From the NCBI GenBank assembly GCA_001593875.1, contig LUCA01000052.1:1-9896 (forward strand): DNA of 9,896 nt. The letters are read 5' to 3'. Positions 1 to 4,849 of this stretch are shown here, piece by piece. Below the pieces are notes generated by a model. That model ran no database searches and was not told the origin of the DNA. It saw nothing but the letters and a program-made list of their open reading frames with translations. Source of the DNA: Candidatus Bathyarchaeota archaeon B23 (GTDB lineage Archaea; Thermoproteota; Bathyarchaeia; TCS64; B23). The position numbers and the translations under genes were made by a program. Positions within the stretch are counted from its first letter, which is position 1; the number at the start of each line of letters is the position of its first letter.

Positions 1-20
1 GGTCCTCCGGGGTTGAAGGG

Positions 21-389
21 CTATCTAAGGAGTTTCAGATGTCCCGTCACCCTATCCATCCTCTCCGATAGGTCTGGCCCTAGGCCCAGGGCCGTTATGG
101 TTCCAGGGGGCACCTCGGTGAGGCCTCGATCCCTGATGACGACGTGGGTGATGTCCAGCTCCTCAGCCCTCTCAGCGAGCTCCTCCAGCTCCTCCAGGGA
201 TTCGACTCGCAGCACCACCTTCTTCGCCCCCTCCTCCCTCCACCGCCTCCAGACCCTAGGCCTCCTCCTCTTCGCCTCCTCCGAGGCCTCGACGGCGGCG
301 TGGCAGGCCTGGCTTATGAGCTTCCCCACGCTCATCCCCAGGTCGGCCCTGAGGACTATGCACTGCTTATACCTGAAGCCCTCCCCCAT
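21..389 (-). CDS. pth2: Peptidyl-tRNA hydrolase, archaeal/eukaryotic type (Pth2)
   Basis: Pth2 cleaves the ester bond of peptidyl-tRNAs that drop off the ribosome and so recycles tRNA. The 122-residue length is normal for the family. The N-terminal half has the conserved helix with Lys23 and the QACHAA segment at residues 27-32. The C-terminal half has DRGLTEVPPGTITALGLGP (87-105), the family's signature strand-loop segment with Asp87 and Thr91, and it ends in the usual GHLKLL. The basic stretch around residues 40-51 is a surface helix that could contact RNA (inference). The ATG overlaps the aspS stop as TGATG, and a GGTG about six bases upstream within aspS can act as ribosome binding site, so translation is probably coupled to aspS. 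After the TAG stop, the minus strand reads GGAGG near positions 9-5, which suggests another gene of the same operon starts just outside the window. Confidence 0.95.
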   Translation of the reverse strand: MGEGFRYKQCIVLRADLGMSVGKLISQACHAAVEASEEAKRRRPRVWRRWREEGAKKVVLRVESLEELEELAERAEELDITHVVIRDRGLTEVPPGTITALGLGPDLSERMDRVTGHLKLLR

Positions 390-1678
390 CAGGGCACCAG
401 CCTCTCCCTATCTCTGGGGAACATGCAGCACTCCCTGATGTTGCCGACGCCGGTGACGGCCATCGTCAGCCTTTCAAGGCCTATGCTCCAGCCGGCGTGG
501 GGTGGGGCGCCGTACTCGAAGCACTCGATGTAATGGCTGAAGTTCTCGGGGTTTAGGCCCTTCTCCCGTATCCTCTCCCTGAGGAGGTCTGGCAGATGTA
601 TTCGCTGGGTTCCGCTGCTGATCTCCAGGCCTCGGTATATGAGGTCGAAGGCGTGGACCAGTCGGGGGTCGTCCTCCCTCGGCATGGCGTAGAAGGGCTT
701 GAGGGTCTCAGGCCAGTCCTTCACGAAGTAGGCCTCCTCGCCTAGGAGCCTCCAGAGCTCCCTCTCCTGGGTTCTGGTGAAGTCCTCGCCCCATCTGATC
801 TCGTCGCCGACGCCCCTCAGCATCTCCACGGCCTCGTCGTAGGTCACCCTCCTCAGCGGCGTCCTCGGCACCTCCAGCTCCCGGCCGAGCACCCTCAGCT
901 CCTCCGGGCACTCCTCCCTCACCCTACTCAACATATGGGCCAGGCACTCCTCCAGAACCCTCATCACCTCCTCGTCGTCGGCGTAGGCCTGCTCGATGTC
1001 CATCTGGCGCACCTCGTTGAGATGCGTCGGCGTGTCAAACTTCTCAGCCCTCCAGACGGGGACCACCATGAAGACCCGTTCCAGGCTGACGGCGCACATC
1101 TGCTTGTAGAGCTGGGGGCTCTGCGCCAGGTATGCCGTCCGGTCGAAGTAGGGGAGCATAAACAGCTCGGCTCCCCCCTCGGAGGCGGAGGCGATGATGC
1201 AGGGGGGCTGTATCTCCAGGTATCCCCGTTGGCTGAGGAAGCTCCTGAAGGCCTGGAGGAGCGTATGCTGAATCCTGAAGATGGCCCTCGTCCTGGGGGT
1301 CCTGAAGTCCAGGAAGCGGTAGTCGAGCCTCGTATCCAGCTCGGCCTTCACCCTCCCCGAGACGTCGATGGGGATGGGCTGCTTGGCCCTGTTGATGAGT
1401 TGGACGGCCTCGGGGATGAACTCCACGCCGGCGTGGACGATCTCGCTCCTGACGGCCCTCCCCTTGAAGGCGACGACGTCCTCCCTCCCCAGGTGGAGCC
1501 TCTCGACCTCCCCTGCGATGGGGTTGTCGGGCTTCACCGTCACCTGCATCTCCCCCGAGACGTCTCTCAGCATTATGAACTTCAATCGGCCTAGGTCCCT
1601 GGTCCTGCTGACCCATCCGGCTATGGTGACGGTCTCCCCCAGCCTCCTCTTGGCCTCCTCCACCATAACCCTCCTCAA
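389..1678 (-). CDS. aspS: Aspartyl-tRNA synthetase, archaeal type (class IIb)
   Basis: Charges tRNA-Asp with aspartate in the cytoplasm, and possibly also tRNA-Asn if non-discriminating. An N-terminal OB-fold anticodon-binding domain (about residues 15-100, with AGWV at 20-23 and the anticodon-contacting Gln45) is followed by a class II catalytic core. The core shows VKAELDTRLDYRFLD, ATP-binding motif 2 (VWRAEKFDTPTHLNE) and motif 3 (GWSIGLERL), and the protein ends FPRDRERL as archaeal AspRS do. Residues reported to set tRNA specificity in archaeal AspRS are Trp26/Lys85 in the discriminating Thermococcus enzyme and His26/Pro85 in non-discriminating ones. Here they align with Ser24 and His82, so specificity cannot be read off. 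The start used is TTG at 1678. An ATG four codons in (1666) with GAGGAGG just upstream is a real alternative; the TTG start better matches the family's N-terminal length. The last base is shared with pth2. Confidence 0.95.
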   Translation of the reverse strand: MRRVMVEEAKRRLGETVTIAGWVSRTRDLGRLKFIMLRDVSGEMQVTVKPDNPIAGEVERLHLGREDVVAFKGRAVRSEIVHAGVEFIPEAVQLINRAKQPIPIDVSGRVKAELDTRLDYRFLDFRTPRTRAIFRIQHTLLQAFRSFLSQRGYLEIQPPCIIASASEGGAELFMLPYFDRTAYLAQSPQLYKQMCAVSLERVFMVVPVWRAEKFDTPTHLNEVRQMDIEQAYADDEEVMRVLEECLAHMLSRVREECPEELRVLGRELEVPRTPLRRVTYDEAVEMLRGVGDEIRWGEDFTRTQERELWRLLGEEAYFVKDWPETLKPFYAMPREDDPRLVHAFDLIYRGLEISSGTQRIHLPDLLRERIREKGLNPENFSHYIECFEYGAPPHAGWSIGLERLTMAVTGVGNIRECCMFPRDRERLVP

Positions 1679-1714
1679 GTCGATCCCCCGAGGACGAGTC
1701 TATTGATGTGGGAG

Positions 1715-1727
1715 AGCTTAAAGCTTT
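1715..1727 (-). promoter_or_regulatory. Candidate TATA box for aspS-pth2
   Basis: The minus strand reads AAAGCTTTAAGCT, with CTTTAAGC at 1724-1717. Normal archaeal spacing would place transcription start near 1693-1695, about 15 bases before the TTG start of aspS and 28 before the alternative ATG. It lies in the 56-bp gap after the KH-protein gene, so aspS-pth2 can have its own promoter while also receiving read-through. The assignment rests on sequence and spacing only. Confidence 0.45.
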
Positions 1728-1734
1728 GATGCCC

Positions 1735-2235
1735 TCAGGCGTACTCCACCCTGAGGCTTAGCCCCCTCACCCTCCGGGCGATCTCCGTCAGCGCCCTCAT
1801 CCTCTTCTCGTTCATCCTCCTCCCCGCTAGGACGATGCGGGTCTCGCTGGAGCCGTCGGGCAGCCAGATGACGTTTATGGTGAGTATCCTCTGACCTGAG
1901 AAGAGGTCCTCCAGGAACCTCCGCTCGCTCCCCCCGGCCTCGATGACGATGACCCTCCTCCTGAAGGCGTCTCGCACCTCCCTCAGGAGGCGTCCCCCAT
2001 AGCTGATGAACTTCTCCCGGTCGCCGCCGTCGACGACGAGGGCTAGGACGCCGTCCTCCTCCACCACATCCACCAGGGCGGTGTCCTGGATCAGGGGGTA
2101 TCTATCCTCCAGGTCCAGGAGGAACTTCGCCACCTTCATATAGAGCTCCGAGACCTCACCTGACCTCAGCTTCTCCCTACACTTGGAGCAGAGGACGCCG
2201 CTCCTGAGGCAGAACTCACACAGCCTCGTCTCCAC
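1735..2235 (-). CDS. Zinc-ribbon and KH-domain protein, archaeal NusA-like
   Basis: A 166-residue predicted RNA-binding protein. The N-terminus has a four-cysteine zinc-binding knuckle, CEFC (6-9) and CSKC (16-19). Two KH-like units follow: the first about residues 50-105 with a GxxG-type turn at SYGG (78-81), the second about 113-166 starting ILTINVIWLPDG. The SYGG turn lacks the first glycine of a canonical GxxG, so that unit may bind RNA weakly or by other contacts. I recognise the arrangement from archaeal proteins annotated as NusA-like or KH-domain proteins; the exact role (transcription elongation or ribosome-related) is not established by the sequence. It sits between alba and aspS on one strand. 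The start is GTG with GGAGG nine bases upstream, but that GGAGG lies in a hairpin (2245-2259). No TATA-like sequence is visible in its GC-rich upstream spacer, so it probably depends on the alba promoter. Confidence 0.85.
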   Translation of the reverse strand: METRLCEFCLRSGVLCSKCREKLRSGEVSELYMKVAKFLLDLEDRYPLIQDTALVDVVEEDGVLALVVDGGDREKFISYGGRLLREVRDAFRRRVIVIEAGGSERRFLEDLFSGQRILTINVIWLPDGSSETRIVLAGRRMNEKRMRALTEIARRVRGLSLRVEYA

Positions 2236-2244
2236 TCACTCTTT

Positions 2245-2259
2245 CCTCCGGGCCGGAGG
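2245..2259 (-). promoter_or_regulatory. GC-rich hairpin covering the ribosome binding site of the KH gene
   Basis: The minus strand reads CCTCCGGCCCGGAGG, a palindrome with arms CCTCCG and CGGAGG around a three-base loop. The 3' arm contains the GGAGG that would be the Shine-Dalgarno of the GTG start at 2235. Folding would hide that site, which could lower or couple translation of the KH protein relative to alba, or mark processing of the alba transcript. No U run follows, so an intrinsic terminator is less likely. The fold is seen; the function is inferred. Confidence 0.4.
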
Positions 2260-2291
2260 GGCGTCTGCGGCCGGCGTCAAAGCCCTCGCTG

Positions 2292-2564
2292 CTACTTCGT
2301 GATCTTGATCTCGATGGTGCTTATGTTCGTCGGCGCGTTCGCCTCCTCGGAGACCATCTCCTCTGTCCCTATCCTGATGTCCTCGACCTTGATGTCCGGC
2401 ATAAATCTATTCCTCATGACCTCGACGACGTCGACGGCCCTGCTTATGGCTCTCCCCCTCGCCTTTATGAGGACCTCATCTGACCCGCTCTTGAAGAGGG
2501 TCATGCAGGCGAGGACATAATTCAGGATCGGCTTCCTCCCGACGTAGACTGTGTTGACCGACAC
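2292..2564 (-). CDS. albA: Alba (Sac10b family) DNA/RNA-binding chromatin protein
   Basis: Alba dimers coat DNA and also bind RNA, and are a main chromatin component in many archaea. At 90 residues the protein is a standard single-domain Alba. It has VGRKPILNYVLACMTLF (8-24), KARGRAISRAVDVVEVMRNRF (the canonical second helix), and the closing strand STIEIKI. The lysine pair of the Sulfolobus protein (Lys16-Lys17, the first being the acetylated one) aligns here with Arg10-Lys11, so acetylation at that site would not apply. The start is GTG, with GGAGGAAGGGGG upstream on the same strand, and no better in-frame start exists. It is the first gene of the run toward aspS and diverges from the eL40 gene across a 130-bp promoter region. 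Confidence 0.97.
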   Translation of the reverse strand: MSVNTVYVGRKPILNYVLACMTLFKSGSDEVLIKARGRAISRAVDVVEVMRNRFMPDIKVEDIRIGTEEMVSEEANAPTNISTIEIKITK

Positions 2565-2601
2565 CCTGACTCCCCCTTCCTCCGTGGTGTTCTATTATCA
2601 T

Positions 2602-2613
2602 ATCGACATCTAG
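2602..2613 (-). repeat. 12-bp inverted repeat, alba-side copy
   Basis: The plus strand here is ATCGACATCTAG, the exact reverse complement of CTAGATGTCGAT at 2691-2702. The two copies enclose both promoters of the divergent alba/eL40 region, 77 bp apart. Neither arm extends beyond 12 bp. This copy overlaps the end of the alba TATA box and the space before its predicted start site. Confidence 0.6.
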
Positions 2614-2620
2614 TTAAAAG
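2613..2620 (-). promoter_or_regulatory. Candidate TATA box for alba
   Basis: The minus strand reads CTTTTAAC at 2620-2613. Expected transcription start is near 2590, giving a leader of roughly 25 bases that contains the GGAGGAAGGGGG ribosome binding site. The same octamer precedes the nitrilase gene. The motif TAGATGTCGAT follows the TATA box immediately and would lie between it and the start site, a position where archaeal repressors often bind. Confidence 0.5.
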
Positions 2621-2654
2621 GTTATCGTTATTCGTGGATCCCTTACCCAGAAAA

Positions 2655-2663
2655 GATAAAATA
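2655..2663 (+). promoter_or_regulatory. Candidate TATA box for the eL40 gene
   Basis: GATAAAATA is preceded by a purine-rich AGAAAA that resembles a BRE element. Transcription would begin near 2685, so the leader is only about ten bases. GGTG at 2685-2688 may serve as a weak ribosome binding site. Confidence 0.5.
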
Positions 2664-2681
2664 CCAGGAAGCGGTTATGCT

Positions 2682-2702
2682 CTAGGTGTCCTAGATGTCG
2701 AT
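2682..2702 (+). repeat. Tandem 9-bp repeat and inverted-repeat copy at the eL40 start
   Basis: CTAGGTGTC (2682-2690) is followed directly by CTAGATGTC (2691-2699), identical but for one base. The second unit begins the 12-bp CTAGATGTCGAT that is inverted at 2602-2613. The eL40 ATG lies inside the second unit. A protein bound here would cover the transcription start and start codon of the eL40 gene. Confidence 0.55.
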
Positions 2703-2856
2703 TAGAGATCCCTTCAAGCTGCAGCTGGTGAGGTGGCATAGATTGGAGAAGCTCGTCTGCCGTAGATGTGGGGCCACCAATCCGCCTAAGGCGACGAAGT
2801 GCAGGAAGTGTAGGAGCAAAAACCTGAGGCCGAAGAGGATTAGGAGCCGCCGTTAA
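2695..2856 (+). CDS. rpl40e: Large-subunit ribosomal protein eL40
   Basis: A 53-residue basic zinc-ribbon protein of the large ribosomal subunit. Four cysteines form the zinc site as CRRC (22-25) and CRKC (36-39). The start MSIRDPFKLQLV and the arginine/lysine-rich tail are typical of archaeal L40e, which lacks the ubiquitin fusion of eukaryotes. The ATG at 2695 is the only start that gives the family's normal length. A TATA-like box sits about 35 bp upstream. The gene is monocistronic on the plus strand, diverges from alba, and converges on the damaged synthase gene with 37 bp between the reconstructed ends. Confidence 0.95.
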   Translation: MSIRDPFKLQLVRWHRLEKLVCRRCGATNPPKATKCRKCRSKNLRPKRIRSRR

Positions 2857-2893
2857 GTCCTCCCTGGGCCTGGCGTCGAGTTCTCATCGCCTC

Positions 2894-4402
2894 TTACTCC
2901 TCGTCGACGGGGTTGGGGATCGGCTTCTGGCTGAGTCGACGTTTGATGAGTAGGAGGTTCATCCCCTCTATGTAGGCCTCGACGCTCGCCTTCACGATGT
3001 CCCGGCTCCTCCCCTGGCGGAGACGACGACGTCTCCACGTCTCAGCCTCACCTCCACCTCCACCTCCGCGTCGGTTCCCCCCGTTATTGCGTCCACGTGG
3101 TAGGCCTCCAGGCGGGGCCTCTCCTCGGGCTTGAGGGCCCTCACCACGGCCCTGAGGGTGGCGTCCACTGGACCTACGCCCATGGAGGCCTCGTGGTGTC
3201 CCTCCCCCTCTATGCGTAGCTTGACGGAGGCCGTGGGCGTCACCCTGTTGCCGGTGACGACGATGAACTCCTCCACCTCCACGACCCTCTCGGCCCTACG
3301 GCCCGTCACCCTCTCGGCGATCTCTAGGAGGGTGGTGTCGGCCACCCTCCTCCCCCTATCTCCCAGCGCCTTCACCTCCCTCAATATATGTAGGAACTCC
3401 TCCTCCGAGGGGGTGAAGCCCATCTCCTCCAGGTTCCTACGCAGGCCGTGGGAGCCGGCGTGCTTCCCCGGGACTATATGCCTAGCCGCCCCGACGAGGG
3501 TGGGCTCTATGAACTCGTAGGTGGAGGGGTGCTCCAGCACCGCGTGGGTGTGTATGCCCGACTCGTGGCTGAAGGCGTTGGCCCCCACCACCGCCTTGTT
3601 GGGCTGAACCACCACGCCGGTCAGCCCCTCCACCAGCCTCGAGGTCTCCCACAGCCTCTCGATCTCGATGCCCATCTCGGCCCCGTAGACCACCTTGAGG
3701 GCGACGGCCACCTCTTCCAACGCTGCGTTGCCGGCCCTCTCGCCGAGGCCGTTGACGCAGACGTGGACCTCGCCGGCTCCGGCTCTGAGGGCGGCGAGGC
3801 TGTTGGCCACCGCGAGCCCCAGGTCGTCGTGGCAGTGGGCTGAGAAGAGGGCCTCTGGGAACTCCTCCACCATCTCGGAGAAGAATCTGTAGGCCGCTTC
3901 AGGCGTGAGGGCGCCCACCGTGTCGCAGAGGGCCACCCTCTCGGCGCCGGCCTCCAGGGCCTCGGCCACCACCTCCCTCAGGAAGTCGAGCTCCGTCCTC
4001 GAGCCATCCTCCGTTGAGACCTCGACGATGAGCCCCTGATCCCCGGCGTAGCATCTCCAGGGCCTCAGCCCTCGTCTTCCTCAGCTTATACCTCAGATGG
4101 AGGTCGGAGGTGGGGATGATGATGTTGACGCCGTCGACGCCGGCCTCTAGGGCTGCGTCGATATCCCTTCTCAAGCTCCTAGAGGCGCTGAAGACCTCCG
4201 CCCTCAAGCCCTCCTCGGCGATCAGCCCTATGGCCTCCATCTCCCCCTCCGAGACGGCGGCGAAGCCCGCCTCGACGGCGTCGACGCCCAGCTCGTCAAG
4301 GGCCCTAGCTATCTCCAACTTCTCCTCAGGGGCGAGGGAGACCCCAGGCATCTGTTCCCCATCTCTAAGAGTCGTATCTAAAAACCGGACGCGACGAGAT
4401 AT
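2894..4402 (-). pseudogene. Disrupted 2-isopropylmalate/homocitrate/citramalate synthase family gene
   Basis: An intact enzyme would condense acetyl-CoA with a 2-oxoacid (leucine, isoleucine or related pathways). The N-terminal TIM-barrel, the LeuA-type C-terminal domain, and motifs FLDTTLRDGEQ, SAHCHDDLG, NGLGERAGNA and SGIHTHAV are all present, about 500 codons in all. Three lesions break it. (1) Upstream of FLDTTLRDGEQ there is no in-frame ATG, GTG or TTG back to the stop at 4532; the natural-looking N-terminus (xSRRVRFLDTT) begins with ATA at 4402-4400. (2) At about 4048 the frame changes after EALEML and resumes at YAGDQG, roughly five residues short of homologues. (3) At the GGGG run 3014-3011 one base is missing; beyond it the normal tail RSRDIVKASVEAYIEGMN resumes and ends at TAA (2894). 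Open segments are 4049-4402 (continuing out of frame to 3899), 2992-4047, and the tail 2894-3013. Recent inactivation or clustered sequence errors both fit. Which substrate it used is not decidable here. Confidence 0.85.
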
Positions 4403-4536
4403 GGCGTTAAATAAAGCGATACCCCATATCCACCCCTCTGAAGGGGGAGGAGAAGCCCATCGATTATAAAAGCCTATCGACCAGCTTCCCCCCGGGAAAA
4501 GGATTTTATTCGATCCACCAGTAGGTATCCCTTAGC
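4403..4536. promoter_or_regulatory. Divergent promoter region between the broken synthase and tRNA-Val
   Basis: TTATAAA at 4464-4470 reads as a good TATA box on the minus strand (CTTTTATAATC), predicting a start near 4440 for the synthase gene. A second minus-strand TTTATTTAA at 4415-4407 would start inside the coding sequence. On the plus strand, ATTTTATT at 4503-4510 lies about 27 bp before the tRNA's first base region and suits the tRNA. A short GC-rich hairpin, CCCCT-CTGA-AGGGG, lies at 4433-4446. No gene is visible. Confidence 0.4.
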
Positions 4537-4615
4537 GGGCCGGTCGTTCAGCATGGTCCAGGACGCTGCGTTCACACCGCAGAGGTCGCCGGTTCAAATC
4601 CGGCCCGGCCCACCA
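4537..4615 (+). tRNA. tRNA-Val, anticodon CAC, CCA encoded
   Basis: A full cloverleaf folds. The acceptor GGGCCGG (4537-4543) pairs with CCGGCCC (4605-4611), with discriminator A4612 and a genome-encoded CCA at 4613-4615. The D stem GTTC pairs with GGAC and its loop has the usual GG. The anticodon stem CTGCG/CGCAG encloses the loop TTCACAC with anticodon CAC at 4573-4575, which reads the valine codon GUG. The variable loop is five bases. The T arm is GCCGG-TTCAAAT-CCGGC. There is no intron. A TATA-like ATTTTATT about 30 bp upstream fits its own promoter. Confidence 0.97.
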
Positions 4616-4849
4616 CCAAGCGGATTCAAACCCCATAGAGATCCAGGAAGGACTCGACGCTGAGAACTCGAGAAAGCCACAGCTACCGTAACCCAAAAAA
4701 ATCCATTATAAATGGTAGCCCTTTACATCGAAGCCGAGTCCTGTGGAACAACGTAGTTAATCCCTAGAGCGAGGATAGAACCGAGTCGACGCAGCCGAGA
4801 GGCAGCTCACCCATCACAGCTTTTAACGTCTAGAGGGGATGTTACTGCG
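4616..4849. other. Gene-free spacer with nested hairpins and nitrilase promoter
   Basis: There is no open frame with coding character. An outer stem AGGACTCG (4649-4656) pairs with CGAGTCCT (4735-4742). An inner stem GCTACCGT (4682-4689) pairs with ATGGTAGC (4712-4719), with one G-U pair and an A-rich 22-base loop. A palindromic TATA-like CCATTATAAATGG lies at 4703-4715. This could be a structured non-coding RNA, a processed tRNA trailer or a second nitrilase promoter; the sequence does not decide. The proximal nitrilase TATA box is at 4820-4827. Confidence 0.4.
4820..4827 (+). promoter_or_regulatory. Candidate TATA box for the nitrilase gene (leaderless)
   Basis: CTTTTAAC centred about 26 bp before the ATG at 4850 would put transcription start on or next to the start codon. 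That spacing implies a leaderless mRNA. A GAGGGG at 4833-4838 sits eleven bases before the ATG, rather far for a ribosome binding site, which supports the leaderless reading. The octamer is identical to the alba TATA box. Confidence 0.5.

Noticed and set aside
935..1594. Long plus-strand open frame opposite aspS (219 codons)
   Set aside because: It mirrors the conserved aspS coding sequence, has low-complexity composition typical of GC-rich antisense frames, and has no recognisable domain.
2853..3038. Small minus-strand frame ending at 2853
   Set aside because: It is the third, non-homologous frame across the tail of the broken synthase; the family-matching tail lies in a different frame.
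3011..4048. Programmed ribosomal frameshifting to express the synthase
   Set aside because: No slippery heptamer or stimulator is seen, the first site also lacks several residues, and the start codon is missing too.
4407..4427. Six-codon mini-ORF (ATG GGG TAT CGC TTT ATT TAA) upstream of the synthase, as a leader peptide
   Set aside because: It is too short, has no regulatory codon run such as repeated leucine codons, and lies near no terminator structure.
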